Source: Cyanobium sp. Aljojuca 7A6
Lineage (GTDB): Bacteria; Cyanobacteriota; Cyanobacteriia; PCC-6307; Cyanobiaceae
Direction: 5' to 3'
DNA length: 64,000 nucleotides
NCBI RefSeq assembly: GCF_024346455.1
Contig: NZ_JAGQCY010000002.1
Coordinates: 232,789 to 296,788, forward strand
The notes beneath the pieces were generated by a model. It had not been told where the DNA came from. It did no database searches and saw only the letters and a program-made list of their open reading frames with translations. Made by a program: the position numbers and the translations under genes. This document shows, in pieces, positions 53,360 through 63,869 of this stretch (positions within the stretch are counted from its first letter, which is position 1; each line of letters begins with the position of its first letter).

Positions 53360-53779
53360 ATGGCCCGTCGGCCAAAGCCGAAATCCTTCGCGGCGCCCGC
53401 TGCCAGTGGGCCGCCAGCCAAGACACCACGGCAGCAGGTGATCCCTGAGGCCGTGGCCAACCGAATGGTGCGGCGCATCGCCATCGCCACAGGCACCCCC
53501 ACGGTCCTGGGCATGGGGGTGTTTGTGGTCAGCTACCTACTGGTCAGCCGGGGCGTGGTTGCTATCCCTCCCGGCCTCACCCTGGTGGGGTCCGGCGCTT
53601 TCTTCTTGCTTGGTCTGCTGGGACTCAGTTATGGGGTGCTCTCCGCCAGCTGGGAAGACGCCGCCGGCAGCCTGCTGGGCCTCGAGCAGATCGGCGTCAA
53701 CATCAGCCGGGTCCGGTCCTCGGTGCGGGCCATGCGCCAGGGCAGCTCGGGCTCCGGCTCAGGCAGCCCCCAGGGGTGA
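53360..53779 (+). CDS. PAM68-like photosystem II assembly protein
   Basis: The 139-residue protein has a basic Pro-rich N-terminus, [20 protein letters not shown], two helices ([13 protein letters not shown] and [20 protein letters not shown]) and the loop [20 protein letters not shown]. These are PAM68/DUF3464 features. PAM68 helps insert CP47 and early PSII modules. A Ser/Gly tail overlaps the convergent dnaE 3' end by 21 bp. Confidence 0.88.
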   Translation: MARRPKPKSFAAPAASGPPAKTPRQQVIPEAVANRMVRRIAIATGTPTVLGMGVFVVSYLLVSRGVVAIPPGLTLVGSGAFFLLGLLGLSYGVLSASWEDAAGSLLGLEQIGVNISRVRSSVRAMRQGSSGSGSGSPQG

Positions 53780-56700
53780 GCGCAGCCAGGCCCTGAAATC
53801 GGCTGAGGCGAGCGTCTCGACGGCCGCCGGCGCATCGGCGACGCAGAACTGGCCGCCCAGGCGCACGAAGCGGGTTTCGTTCTGCTGCTTCACCAGGGCC
53901 ACCACCGGCACCCGCACACCTGCCTCGTCCTGGCCAGGGCGATGGCGGGTGAGGCATTCCCGCAGCCGGTGCTGCACGGCGATGTCGCCGGCCTGCTCGG
54001 GGGCCAGCTCCACCATCACCAACTGCAGATCCTCGATGCTGCGGCAGTCGTCGACGAGCAGCTGAACCCGATCATCGCGGCGGTCGACGCCAGCCCAGAG
54101 CAGCAGGCGGGCATCCACCATCAGGTGGTCGGCCAGACGGGCGTAGCTCTTGGGAAACACCACTGCTTCGCAGGCGCCGGTGAGGTCCTCCAGCTGCAAT
54201 ACGGCCATGCGATCCCCCTTGCGGGTGGTCACCTGGCGGATCTCGCTCACCATCACCACCACGCTCACCTTGGCCTTGTCGGCCATCTCCTCGAGATTGG
54301 CCAGGCCGATCGGCGTGAGCAGGCGCAACTGGGAAGACAGCTGGCGCAGGGGATGGTCGGAGATGTAGAAGCCGAGCAGCTCCTTTTCCAGCTTCAGCTT
54401 CTCAGTGGGGGGGTAATCGGCCACCGCAGCGGCCCGTGGTGGCGCGGGAGCCTCCACGGCAGCGGCGGCCTCAGCAGCGCCGCTGAACAGATCGAACAGG
54501 TTGCCTTGGCCACTGGCCCGGTCGCGGGCGCGGGAGCTGGCCCAGTCGAGCACCAGATCGAGATCAGCCATCAACTGGGCCCGGTTGGCCTTCGGCTCGA
54601 GGCCATCGAGGGCGCCGCAATGGATCAACGATTCGATCGCCCGGCGGTTGAGCTGCTGGCCAGGGATCCGGTCGCAGAGATCGGCGAGGTGCAGGAAGGG
54701 GCCGCCGCCGGAGCGGGCCTCGATCAACTGGCGGATGGCGCCATCACCAAGGTTGCGGACGGCGGAGAGTCCGAAGAGGATCTTCTTGCCCACGGGCGTG
54801 AAGTCGATGCCGGAAGCATTCACATCCGGTGGCATCACCTCGATACCCATGGCCTGACAGTTGGCGATGTAACGCTGCACCTTGTCGGTGGTACCGGCAT
54901 TCACCGTGAGCAGGGCCGCCATGTAGGCCACCGGATGGTGGGCTTTGAGATAGGCGGTCTGGTAGGTGACGGCGCCGTAGGCGGTGGAATGGCTCTTGTT
55001 GAAGCAGTACTCGGCGAACATCACCATCTGATCGAACAGTGCCTCAGCGATGGCGGCATCCACGCCCCGTTCGCTGGCCCCACTGACGAACTGGTGACGA
55101 TGCTTCTGCATCTCCGACACCTTCTTCTTGCCCATGGCCCGCCGCAGCAGATCGGCTTCACCAAGGGAATAGCCCGCCAGATCCTGGGCAATCCGCATGA
55201 TCTGCTCCTGGTAGACCATGATCCCGTAGGTCTCCTTGAGGATCGGCTCCAGCTTGGCGTGGGCCACATCGATGGCCTCGCGGCCATGCTTGCGGTTGAT
55301 GAACTTGGGGATCAGACCCGCATCCAGGGGGCCCGGCCGGTAAAGCGCCAGGATCGAGGAGATGTCCTCCAGGGAGGAGGGCTTGAGATCGCGGACGATC
55401 TGGCGCATGCCGCTGGATTCCAGCTGGAAGATGCCCTCCAGATCGCCACGGGCCAGCAGGGCGTAGGTCTGCTCGTCGTTGGGGGGAAGGGCGTCCGGAT
55501 CGATCCTCTCGCCGACACTCTGCTCGACCAGATCCAGCGTCTTCTCGATCATGGTGAGGTTCTTGAGGCCCAGGAAGTCCATCTTCAGCAGGCCCATCGC
55601 CTCCACGTCTTCCATGAAGTACTGGGTGATCACCTGGCCGTCGTTGTTGCGCTGCAGGGGCACCAGTTCATCGAGGGGTTCAGCGGCGATCACCACCCCG
55701 GCCGCATGGACACCGAAGGTCTTGTTGGTGCCTTCGATGCGGCGGGCCAGGTCGACCCAGTGGCGCACCTTGGGATCGTTGTCGTACTTCTCGCGGAACT
55801 CCGGCGCCGGCGACTCAGGGCCGACCATCTCGGCGAGCTTGGCGGGCTTGCCCCGGGCCACGGGGATCAGTTTGGCCAGGCGGTCGGCCTCGCCGTAGGG
55901 GATGTCGAGCACCCGGGCCACGTCCTTGAGCACCGCCTTGGAGGTCATGCGGTTGAAGGTGATGATCTGGGCCACCTTGTCCTCGCCGTAGCGGCGGGTG
56001 ACGTAATCGATCACCTCACTGCGGCGCTCGATGCAGAAGTCGGTGTCGATGTCAGGCATCGATTTCCGTTCCGGGTTGAGGAAGCGCTCGAACAGCAGGC
56101 CGTGCTCCACCGGATCGATGTTGGTAATCCCCAGGGAGTAGGCCACCAGCGAGCCGGCGGCCGACCCACGCCCCGGACCCACCGGAATGCCCTGGTCCCG
56201 GGCGAAGCGGATGTAGTCCCAGACCACCAGGAAGTAGGTGGGGAAGCCCATCTGCTCCATCACCTGCAGCTCGAAGGCGAGTCGCTCGCCATAGCCGGGA
56301 TCGATCGGGGCGTCGTCTGCCAGGGACAGGCGACGGCGCAGTCCCTGGTGGCTCACCTCACTGAGGTAGCTCACCGGGGTGTGGCCCTCGGGGATCGGGA
56401 AACGGGGCATCTGTTGGCGCCCCAGGATGTCGTAGTCCTCCACCTTCGCGGCCACCGTGGCGGTGGTGGCAATGGCGGCGGCGATCACCTCCGGCTCCAG
56501 GTGGTCGGCGAAGAGCTGGGCCATCTCCGCCTCGCTCTTGATGTACTCGGTGCCCGTGTAGCGCAGGCGCTTCTCATCGCTGATCAGCTTGCCGGTGAGC
56601 ACACACAGCAGGGCGTCGTGGGCTTCCACGTCGTTGCTGGTGAGGTAGTGGGCGTCGTTGGTGGCGACCAGAGGAATGCCCAGCTCGGCGCTGATCCGGG

Positions 56701-57277
56701 CCATCTCGACATTGACGATGCGGTCCTCAAGGCCGCCATGGTCCTGGATCTCCAGGTAGAAGTCGTCACCGAACACCTCCCGGTACCAGCTCGCCACCTC
56801 CCGGGCCACATCGGGGCGCCCCCGCAGGATCGCCTGGGGGATCTCGCCGCCCAGGCAGGCGGTGGCCACCATCAGGCCCTCGCTGTACTGCCGCAGCAGG
56901 GCTTTATCGATGCAGGCCCGGGCGAAGATCCCCCGGCCGCGCATGCCGCGCAGGTGGCTGATGCTGGTCAGCTTGACCAGGTTGCGGTAGCCGACGGCGT
57001 TGCGGGCCAGCACCACCAGGTGATAGCGGCGCTCCTTCTTCGGCTGGGGATCCTCGATCGAGCCGTTGATGACGTACATCTCGTTGCCGATGATCGGCTT
57101 GAGGCCCGCCTTGGTGCAGAGCTTCAGCAGCTCGATCGCGCCGTACATGACTCCGTGGTCGGTGAGGGCCAGGGCCGGCATGCCCAGCTCCACGGCCCGC
57201 TCCACCATGGCCGGCAGCTGGGAGGCCCCGTCCAGCAGGCTGTAGTCGCTGTGGTTGTGGAGCGGAACGAAGGCCAA
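53759..57277 (-). CDS. dnaE: DNA polymerase III alpha subunit, uninterrupted
   Basis: The 1172-residue replicative polymerase has the PHP domain ([34 protein letters not shown]), the polymerase core with catalytic Asp pair in [19 protein letters not shown] and the third region [15 protein letters not shown], and the C-terminal OB domain ([20 protein letters not shown]). The start was placed at TTG 57277, since family similarity begins [10 protein letters not shown]; the frame continues to 57361 but without homology. The site where many cyanobacteria carry the split DnaE intein ([11 protein letters not shown]) is intact. Confidence 0.96.
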   Translation of the reverse strand: MAFVPLHNHSDYSLLDGASQLPAMVERAVELGMPALALTDHGVMYGAIELLKLCTKAGLKPIIGNEMYVINGSIEDPQPKKERRYHLVVLARNAVGYRNLVKLTSISHLRGMRGRGIFARACIDKALLRQYSEGLMVATACLGGEIPQAILRGRPDVAREVASWYREVFGDDFYLEIQDHGGLEDRIVNVEMARISAELGIPLVATNDAHYLTSNDVEAHDALLCVLTGKLISDEKRLRYTGTEYIKSEAEMAQLFADHLEPEVIAAAIATTATVAAKVEDYDILGRQQMPRFPIPEGHTPVSYLSEVSHQGLRRRLSLADDAPIDPGYGERLAFELQVMEQMGFPTYFLVVWDYIRFARDQGIPVGPGRGSAAGSLVAYSLGITNIDPVEHGLLFERFLNPERKSMPDIDTDFCIERRSEVIDYVTRRYGEDKVAQIITFNRMTSKAVLKDVARVLDIPYGEADRLAKLIPVARGKPAKLAEMVGPESPAPEFREKYDNDPKVRHWVDLARRIEGTNKTFGVHAAGVVIAAEPLDELVPLQRNNDGQVITQYFMEDVEAMGLLKMDFLGLKNLTMIEKTLDLVEQSVGERIDPDALPPNDEQTYALLARGDLEGIFQLESSGMRQIVRDLKPSSLEDISSILALYRPGPLDAGLIPKFINRKHGREAIDVAHAKLEPILKETYGIMVYQEQIMRIAQDLAGYSLGEADLLRRAMGKKKVSEMQKHRHQFVSGASERGVDAAIAEALFDQMVMFAEYCFNKSHSTAYGAVTYQTAYLKAHHPVAYMAALLTVNAGTTDKVQRYIANCQAMGIEVMPPDVNASGIDFTPVGKKILFGLSAVRNLGDGAIRQLIEARSGGGPFLHLADLCDRIPGQQLNRRAIESLIHCGALDGLEPKANRAQLMADLDLVLDWASSRARDRASGQGNLFDLFSGAAEAAAAVEAPAPPRAAAVADYPPTEKLKLEKELLGFYISDHPLRQLSSQLRLLTPIGLANLEEMADKAKVSVVVMVSEIRQVTTRKGDRMAVLQLEDLTGACEAVVFPKSYARLADHLMVDARLLLWAGVDRRDDRVQLLVDDCRSIEDLQLVMVELAPEQAGDIAVQHRLRECLTRHRPGQDEAGVRVPVVALVKQQNETRFVRLGGQFCVADAPAAVETLASADFRAWLRSPLGAA

Positions 57278-57387
57278 AGGGCTCTGCGTGGCGGTGCCAA
57301 GCCTAGGGGGGAACACCACCAGATCAAGGCCGTCCCTGGGCCGAATCGCGACTCCGCACACCAGATGTGGTGTCGGGGCCGATGGAT

Positions 57388-60300
57388 CTAGGTGACGCTG
57401 AACTGACTGCTGGTGAGCGCCAGCCCCGGCGTGAGCGTCGCGAAGGCCACCGCTGTGGCTGCAGTGCCATTGCCGTCGGCGTCGTAGGAGAGCAGGCCAG
57501 TGGCGCTGTGGTACAGGATTCGCTGGCTGCCATTGGTGGCGGCCGTGCCGATTACAAAGGCCGAGGCCGCCAGGGTGCCTGCGGTAGGCAGGGCCGTGAA
57601 CACGGCGTTCTCCAGCTCGATCGTGTCCCCCTGGTCAATGGCGAAATCCGTGATCACGTCGCGGTTGGTGGTGGCGTTGGGGGCCGACGCGAAACGGAAG
57701 CGATCGGCACCTGCTCCACCGATCAGGGTGTCGTTGCCGCCGCCACCATCGAGGATGTTCGCCGCTGCGTTGCCTGTGATCACATTATTCAGGCCGTTGC
57801 CCGTGCCGGTGATGGCCGCAACCCCCGTGAGCGTGAGGTTCTCCACGTTGGCCGTCAGAGCATAGGAGGCCAGTGAACTCTGCACTCTGTCGATACCGCC
57901 GCTGGCAGGATTGGCGTTGGTTTCAACCACCAGATCGCCGAGCGTTTCAATGATGTAGATGTCGTTGCCATCGCCGCCGACCAGCCGGTCGATGCCCGCC
58001 CCACCGTTGAGGGTGTCGTTACCAGCGCCACCGCTGAGGGTGTCGTTGCCGCTGCCGCCGCTGAGTCTGTTGGCGAGGCCATTGCCGGTGAGGCGGTCGG
58101 TGAGGCCGCCGCCGATCACGTTCTCAAACGTTGTGGCCGAACCCAATGTGAGGCTGAGGTTGGCGTTGACCACCTGGCTGGTGGCAACCCCGAGGTTGAG
58201 GCTGATGACGCGGGTGGTTGTGGCACTGAAGTCGAGGCTGTCGATGCCGCCACCGGCCTCATCGAGGCTGTCAGTGCCGAGAACGACATCGGCATCGAAG
58301 AGATAGGTATCATTGCCTGCGCCGCCGATCAGGGTGTCGTTGCCCCCTCCGCCATCGAAGATGTTCGCCGCTGCGTTGCCTGTGATCACATTATTCAGGC
58401 TGTTGCCCGTGCCGGTGATGGCCGCAACCCCCGTGAGCGTGAGGTTCTCCACGTTGGCCGTCAGCGCATAGGAGGCCAGCGAACTCTGCACCCTGTCGAT
58501 GCCGCCGCTGACAGGATTGGCGTTGGTTTCAACCACCAGATCGCCGAGCGTTTCAATGATGTAGATGTCGTTGCCGTCGCCGCCGACCAGCCGGTCGATG
58601 CCCGCCCCACCGTTGAGGGTGTCGTTGCCGGCACCACCGCTGAGGGTGTCATTGCCGCCGCCGCCGCTGAGTCTGTTGGCGAGGCCATTGCCGGTGAGGC
58701 GGTCGGCAAGGCCGCCACCAATCACGTTCTCAAACGTTGTGGCCGAACCCAGGTTCAGCCTGAGGTTGGCGTTGACCACCTGGCTGGTGGCAACCCCGAG
58801 GTTGAGGCTGATGACGCGGGTGGTTGTGGCACTGAAGTCGAGGCTGTCGATGCCGCCACCGGCCTCATCAAGGCTGTCGGAGCCGAGGGGCCCATCGGCA
58901 GCGAAGAGATAGGTGTCGTTCCCAGCACCACCGATCAGCGTGTCGTTGCCTGCGCCGCCGTTGAGGGTGTCGTTGCCATCGAAGCCATAAAGGAACTCAG
59001 CGCCAGCGCTGCCGGTGATCACATCCGCCCCGGTCGTGCCCAGCCAGAAGCTGGGGGCGGCAGATGTGAGGTTGGCGGCGGCATCGGCCACCTTGAGGGT
59101 GGCGGTGGTGATGCTGGCCTGGGCGGCCAGGCTGAGGGTGGTGGCGGTGTTGGCGGTGAGGGCCGTGCCGAACAGCTGGCTGTTGTCGGCCTTGTAGAGG
59201 GCGGCGGTGCCCGCCTCGTTTGAGGTGATGCTGATGCCGGAGAGGGCGGTGGGCGTGGGCCCGGCGGTGATGAGTGGGGCGATGCCATCGATCACCAGGT
59301 TCTTCCTGGCCCCCAGGGAGGCAGCCTCGCCCGGTGCGGCGAGGGTGAGCACGGCGCTGTTGCCGGCCGCATCCTTGATCGTGCCGCCATTGAGGCTGAG
59401 GGCGGAACTGCTGAGCACGTCAAGATCAGCGGAGCTGTCGCCTGGCTGAACGGTGTAGGTGAACGTCAGGGAGCTGGTGCCGGAGCCGGAGGTGTAGACG
59501 GCGAAGCGATCGGTGCTGCCGGTTTCGAGCTGCAGCCGGGGAGTGCCGGTGACGAGAACGGCTTCTGAGAAGGTGACGGTGAGGGTGATCACCGCACCGA
59601 CGCCATAGCTGCCGTTGGCGGTGCTGCTGCTGACGCTCGGGGTGTTGCGGAAGAAGAGGGTGTTGCCTTTGCGGTCACCGATGAAGGCATCGAGATCGCC
59701 GTCGCCGTCGATGTCCGCATAGCTGGGGCTAGCGAAGGCCCCCACAGGCACCAGTCCGAAGGGATTGGTGGCGGCGGCGACGTAGGCAGGACTGGAGCTG
59801 CCGGCAGCGGCGGTGTTGCGGAAGAACAGGGTGTTGCCGTCGCGGTTGCCGATGAAGGCATCGAGATCGCCATCGCCGTCGATGTCCACCAATTCGGGGC
59901 TGGCGTAGTCGCCCACATCCGCCAGCCCGAAAGGATTGATGGCGGCAGCGGCGTAGGCGGGAGTGGAGCTGCCGGCGGCGACGGTGTTGCGGAAGAACAG
60001 GGTGTTGCCGAGTTTGTTGCCGACGAAGGCATCGAGATCGCCGTCGCCGTCGATGTCCACAAAGCTGGGGCTGGCGATGTCGCCCACATTCGCCAGCCCG
60101 AAGGGATTGATGACGGCAGCGGCGTAGGCAGGGCTTGTGCTGCCGGCGGCGGCGGTGTTATGGAAAAACAGGGTGTTGCCGTCGCGGTTGCCGATGAAGG
60201 CATCGAGATCGCTGTCGCCGTCGATGTCCACAAAGCGCAAGCTGGCGAAGTCGCCCCCATCCGCCAGCCCGAAGGGATCGATCCCGATAGCGGCGTAGGC

Positions 60301-62685
60301 GGGGTTGGTGCTGCCGGCGGCGGCGGTGTTGCGGAAGAACAGTGTGGTGCCGGCGCCGTTGCCAATGAAGGCATCGAGATCACCGTCGCCATCGATGTCG
60401 ACAAAGGTGGGGTTGGCGAACGCGACCACCGACGTCAGCCCGAAGGGGTTGGTTTCGGCAGCGGGATAGGGAGCCGTGATGGCCACCGGCACCAAGGTGT
60501 CGACCACCAGGTTCTTGCTGGCCCCGAGGGAACCGGATGCACCGGGAGCCGCCAGTAAGAGGCTCGCGTTGTTCCCGAAGGCCGCATCCTTGATGGTGCC
60601 GCCATTGAGCGAAAGGGCGGACCTGCTGAGCACGTCGAGATCAGCGGAGCTGTCGCCAGGCTGAACGGTGTAGGAGAAGGTCAGGGCGCTGGTGCCGGAC
60701 CCGCCGGTGTAGACGGCGAAGCGATCGGTGCTGCCGGTTTCAAGCAAAAGCTGGGGCGTCCCTGTGACGAGAACGGCTTGGGAGTAGGTGACGGTGACGT
60801 TGATCACTGCACCGACTCTGTAGGCGCCGTTGGCGGTGGGGGAGGTCACGCCTGTAACGAATGCCCCTGAAATCTCCAGGTTCTTCCTGGCACCCAGGGA
60901 GGCAGGTGAGCCTGGTGCGGCAAGGGTGAGCATGGCGTTGTTGCCGGCCGCATCCTTGATCGTGCCGCCATTGAGCGAGAGGGCGGAGCTGCTGAGGATG
61001 TCGAGATCAGCGGAGCTGTCGCCTGGCTGAACGGTGTAGGAGAAGGAGAGGGTGTTGGTGCCGGAGCCGGAGGTGTAGACGGCGAAGCGATCGGTGCTGC
61101 CGGTTTCGAGCTGCAGGCGGGGGGAGCCGGCGACGAGAACGGCTTCTGAGAAGGAGACCGTGAGGGTGATCACAGCACCGACGCCGTAGCTGCCGTTGGC
61201 GGTGCTGCTGCTGACGCCGAGCACCGGCGCGGTGTTGCGGAAGAAAAGGGTGTCGCCGCCGGGGGGGGCGCCTTTCTTGGGACCGATGAACTCCTCGGCA
61301 TTGCCATCGCCGATGAAGACATCGAGATCGCCATCGCCGTCGATGTCGGCGAAGCTGGGGTGAGCTTTATAGCCTGCATCAGCCAGCCCGAAGGGATTGT
61401 CTTCGGAGGCGGCGTAGGCGGGGGTGGTACTGCCGGCGACAGCGGTGTTGCGGAAGAAGCGGGTGGTGCCTGCCAAGTTGCCGATGAAGGCATCGAGATC
61501 ACCGTCGCCGTCGATGTCCGCGAAGCTGGGGCTGGCGGAGAGGCCCACATTCGCCAGCCCGAAGGGATTGGTTTCGGCAGCGGCGTAGGCGGGAGTGGTG
61601 CTGCCGGCGGCGGCGGTGTTGTTGAAGAAGAGGGTGTCGCCGAAGCCATTGCCGATGAAGGCATCGAGATCACCGTCGCCGTCGATGTCCACGAAGCTCG
61701 GGATGGCATTCTCGCCCACGTTGTCCAGCCCGAAGGGATTTTCCGCGCCATCTGCGTAGGAGGGTGTAGTACTACCGGCGGCGGCGGTGTTGCGGAAGAA
61801 GAGGGTGCTGCCGTAGCGGTTGCCGATGAAGGCATCGAGATCACCGTCGCCGTCGATGTCTACGAAGCTCGGGCTGGCATTTCCGCCGACATTGTCCAGC
61901 CCAAAGGGATTTTCCGCGGCTGCGGCGTAGGCGGGAGTGGTGCTGCCAGCGGCGGCGGTGTTGCGGAAGAAGAGGGTGTTGCCGTCACGGTTACCGATGA
62001 AGGCATCGAGATCCCTGTCGCCGTCGATGTCCACGAAGCTGGGTCTGGCGAACTTGCCCACATTCGCCAGCCCGAAGGGATTGGTTTCGGCAGCGGTATA
62101 GGCGGGTGAGGTGGTGAGGGCCACCGGCGCTGTGGTGTCGGCCGCCTCGATCGCCATCACCTGGCCCCCAAGCGTCAAGGTGTGCTGATCGTTCTCGATG
62201 AGGCTGGCTGATGATGGTTGCAGCCCCCGCAGCAAGGCGGAGAAGCGTGCCCCCTCATCACCAGGGCTGTCGGCACTGCCATTGAGGCGGGTGTCGATGG
62301 CATGGCCGAGCTCCTCCAGCAGCACCGCCTCGATCTGGGCGGCGCTGGCGGCCTGCAGCCAGGTGCTGTTGAGATAGATACGCTCCCCACCGCCGGGTGC
62401 ATTGGCCGTGTAGGCGCCGTTGAGGCCGGGCAGTTCCTCGTCAGCGAGCAACTCCAGGCCGATCGCCAGGCCGGTGCTCAGAAGCGTGCTGCGCAGCTCG
62501 CCCGCCGCCTGCTGCCAGAGGCCCGGATCGGTGCCGGCCTTGCCGAACACTTCCGCCAGCAGGGCCTCGTAGGCGCTGCTGTTCGAACTCCAGGCCTCCA
62601 GCCGTTGGTCCACCAGTGCCAACGCTTCCTTCAGGCTGGAAGAAGCGGCGGTGGGCAGGGTGGTAGCGAGGAGGAGCTGGGTCAT
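57388..62685 (-). CDS. Giant RTX/VCBS-repeat protein (1765 aa), probable type I secretion substrate
   Basis: The modular protein has: (a) an N-terminal domain (1-170) with [16 protein letters not shown]; (b) five 57-residue FG-GAP/VCBS-like units (about 200-485) with [15 protein letters not shown] calcium-type loops; (c) two Ig-like units (about 493-738) with [17 protein letters not shown] and [13 protein letters not shown]; (d) five more FG-GAP units (about 745-1015); (e) a third Ig-like unit (to about 1132); (f) RTX nonapeptides (about 1215-1660; [17 protein letters not shown]); (g) a C-terminal domain typical of type I secreted proteins. It has no N-terminal signal peptide. It probably acts at the cell surface; function unknown. 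No T1SS genes flank it. Confidence 0.9.
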   Translation of the reverse strand: MTQLLLATTLPTAASSSLKEALALVDQRLEAWSSNSSAYEALLAEVFGKAGTDPGLWQQAAGELRSTLLSTGLAIGLELLADEELPGLNGAYTANAPGGGERIYLNSTWLQAASAAQIEAVLLEELGHAIDTRLNGSADSPGDEGARFSALLRGLQPSSASLIENDQHTLTLGGQVMAIEAADTTAPVALTTSPAYTAAETNPFGLANVGKFARPSFVDIDGDRDLDAFIGNRDGNTLFFRNTAAAGSTTPAYAAAAENPFGLDNVGGNASPSFVDIDGDGDLDAFIGNRYGSTLFFRNTAAAGSTTPSYADGAENPFGLDNVGENAIPSFVDIDGDGDLDAFIGNGFGDTLFFNNTAAAGSTTPAYAAAETNPFGLANVGLSASPSFADIDGDGDLDAFIGNLAGTTRFFRNTAVAGSTTPAYAASEDNPFGLADAGYKAHPSFADIDGDGDLDVFIGDGNAEEFIGPKKGAPPGGDTLFFRNTAPVLGVSSSTANGSYGVGAVITLTVSFSEAVLVAGSPRLQLETGSTDRFAVYTSGSGTNTLSFSYTVQPGDSSADLDILSSSALSLNGGTIKDAAGNNAMLTLAAPGSPASLGARKNLEISGAFVTGVTSPTANGAYRVGAVINVTVTYSQAVLVTGTPQLLLETGSTDRFAVYTGGSGTSALTFSYTVQPGDSSADLDVLSRSALSLNGGTIKDAAFGNNASLLLAAPGASGSLGASKNLVVDTLVPVAITAPYPAAETNPFGLTSVVAFANPTFVDIDGDGDLDAFIGNGAGTTLFFRNTAAAGSTNPAYAAIGIDPFGLADGGDFASLRFVDIDGDSDLDAFIGNRDGNTLFFHNTAAAGSTSPAYAAAVINPFGLANVGDIASPSFVDIDGDGDLDAFVGNKLGNTLFFRNTVAAGSSTPAYAAAAINPFGLADVGDYASPELVDIDGDGDLDAFIGNRDGNTLFFRNTAAAGSSSPAYVAAATNPFGLVPVGAFASPSYADIDGDGDLDAFIGDRKGNTLFFRNTPSVSSSTANGSYGVGAVITLTVTFSEAVLVTGTPRLQLETGSTDRFAVYTSGSGTSSLTFTYTVQPGDSSADLDVLSSSALSLNGGTIKDAAGNSAVLTLAAPGEAASLGARKNLVIDGIAPLITAGPTPTALSGISITSNEAGTAALYKADNSQLFGTALTANTATTLSLAAQASITTATLKVADAAANLTSAAPSFWLGTTGADVITGSAGAEFLYGFDGNDTLNGGAGNDTLIGGAGNDTYLFAADGPLGSDSLDEAGGGIDSLDFSATTTRVISLNLGVATSQVVNANLRLNLGSATTFENVIGGGLADRLTGNGLANRLSGGGGNDTLSGGAGNDTLNGGAGIDRLVGGDGNDIYIIETLGDLVVETNANPVSGGIDRVQSSLASYALTANVENLTLTGVAAITGTGNSLNNVITGNAAANIFDGGGGNDTLIGGAGNDTYLFDADVVLGTDSLDEAGGGIDSLDFSATTTRVISLNLGVATSQVVNANLSLTLGSATTFENVIGGGLTDRLTGNGLANRLSGGSGNDTLSGGAGNDTLNGGAGIDRLVGGDGNDIYIIETLGDLVVETNANPASGGIDRVQSSLASYALTANVENLTLTGVAAITGTGNGLNNVITGNAAANILDGGGGNDTLIGGAGADRFRFASAPNATTNRDVITDFAIDQGDTIELENAVFTALPTAGTLAASAFVIGTAATNGSQRILYHSATGLLSYDADGNGTAATAVAFATLTPGLALTSSQFSVT
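57721..58932 (-). repeat. 606-bp tandem duplication within the RTX domain
   Basis: Two copies, 57721-58326 and 58327-58932, are nearly identical at the DNA level with a period of exactly 606 bp (202 codons). Each encodes an RTX nonapeptide cluster plus a long beta-rich spacer ([40 protein letters not shown]). Because the period is a multiple of three, the frame is kept. Confidence 0.9.
59645..60448 (-). repeat. Second block of five FG-GAP/VCBS-like units
   Basis: Five units of about 171 bp (57 residues) share [20 protein letters not shown] and [20 protein letters not shown]. DxDGDGDxD loops are typical Ca-binding blades of beta-propeller or FG-GAP folds. Ends are approximate. Confidence 0.8.
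61235..62085 (-). repeat. First block of five FG-GAP/VCBS-like units
   Basis: Five units with a 57-residue period, like the second block. The fifth unit (near 61250-61330) carries an inserted loop with [15 protein letters not shown]. Ends are approximate. Confidence 0.8.
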
Positions 62686-62748
62686 GGATCAGCAGCGGTG
62701 AGGTAAGCGCGGCGGTGTTGGGCGCTGGGGGCGCGAGGGCGGCTGGGC

Positions 62749-63840
62749 TCAGCCCCCCGGCGGTGCCGGTGGTCCGGTGGTGGCTGGATGCGCTGTGAGG
62801 GGATGGCCGCTGCGGCGGGATTCACCGCTGCCGCTGAGGAAGGGCGCCAGATGGCGGCGCAGCACCCGCAGCATTTCGGGGTTATCGGCGGCGATGGCGG
62901 CGCGGGCGGCGCGAATGCCGGCGGCCTGCTGGCGGTGGAAGCCGGTGGCGAGCAGGGCGAGGCCGCGGGCACGGCCGCGGTGGGCCGGTGCCAGGAACAG
63001 GCTGGAGTAGCGCAGGCGGGCGGGGCCGGTGCGGTGGGCGATCAGCCAGCCCACCAGGGCTTCGTTGTGCAGCAAGGCCAGTGACACGGCGGGCTCGATG
63101 CCATCGAGGTCGGCCGGCGGCAGCAGCACGGCGGGGGCCTCCAGCCGGCGGGCCTGCTGCTGGATCGCCTCTACGCCGGTGGCGGTGGCGACCTCCATCC
63201 AGGGGAGCAGGCGGTAGGGCGCATCGATCGGGAACCGTTCGGCCCAGGACACGGCGGCCAGCCGCTCGGCGCTGCTTTCGATCAGCACAAAATCCACCGA
63301 TGGAGCGCTCCAGCCGAGCCGGGCGAGGATCGGCTCGAGGGCAGCGGCGCTGAGCTCGGAGGCCTGGTAGCGCAGCAGGAGCGGGCCGATCCGCTCGCTG
63401 ACCAGAAAGCGCATCAGCTCGGCCAGCAGACGGGTGCCGATGCCGCGCCGTCGCCAGGCGGGCTCCACCATCAGCGAGCGCAACGTGGCGGCCCCATTCG
63501 GCAGGCGCTCGGCCACAGCGAAACCCACCATCACACCGTCGGCCATGGCCGACAGCCCCAGCAACTCGCCGCTGATGCCGGCCAGGGCCGGGCTGCCGGG
63601 GGCGAGCGAGGGGAAGGTGAGCGGGGCGTAGGGGGCGAGGGTGGCCGGGGTCAGCTGGAGCACCCGCTGGTAGCGGAGGGGAGTATCAGCGGCTGGGGTC
63701 GCGTCCGTGCTCTTGTTGGCACCGCCACCGCCGGTGGGTGCCGGCAAGCCGAAATCCCGCAGCTCGGGGCCTTGGTGGGGGTTGCCACTGGGCGCCTTGG
63801 GCCGAACTGTCACCAGCTCATCGCGGCCCGGCAGTTTCAC
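62749..63840 (-). CDS. Two-domain GNAT acetyltransferase
   Basis: Two GNAT domains can be seen. The first has LRSLMVEPAWRRRGIGTRLL (the acetyl-CoA Rx2GxG/A loop, near residue 120). The second, near 290, reads LFLAPAHRGRARGLALLATG with a looser loop. The gene lies 63 bp upstream of the RTX gene on the same strand, so they may be co-transcribed. The start is uncertain: the first 50 or so residues from GTG 63840 are low-complexity, and GTG 63663 (MLQLTPATLAPYAPLTFPSL) would give a 304-residue protein. The frame stays open through the adjacent IS end, so the original 5' end may have been lost. Substrate unknown. Confidence 0.75.
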   Translation of the reverse strand: MKLPGRDELVTVRPKAPSGNPHQGPELRDFGLPAPTGGGGANKSTDATPAADTPLRYQRVLQLTPATLAPYAPLTFPSLAPGSPALAGISGELLGLSAMADGVMVGFAVAERLPNGAATLRSLMVEPAWRRRGIGTRLLAELMRFLVSERIGPLLLRYQASELSAAALEPILARLGWSAPSVDFVLIESSAERLAAVSWAERFPIDAPYRLLPWMEVATATGVEAIQQQARRLEAPAVLLPPADLDGIEPAVSLALLHNEALVGWLIAHRTGPARLRYSSLFLAPAHRGRARGLALLATGFHRQQAAGIRAARAAIAADNPEMLRVLRRHLAPFLSGSGESRRSGHPLTAHPATTGPPAPPGG

Positions 63841-63869
63841 CAGGCAGTCGATATCTTCCTCCTGCAGGC

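Noticed and set aside
53942..57391. A 1149-codon open frame antisense to dnaE
   Set aside because: It lies wholly opposite strongly supported dnaE, is rich in His, Gly and Gln with no family motif, and is the expected mirror of GC-rich codon use.
58565..58912. Short open frames on the plus strand repeated at 57959 and 58565
   Set aside because: They are paired shadows of the duplicated RTX segment, not a repeated gene.
57700..62085. Regular DNA repeats that could suggest a CRISPR array
   Set aside because: Units are 171 bp or 606 bp, in-frame and coding for FG-GAP and RTX repeats; there are no short repeats with unique spacers and no cas genes.
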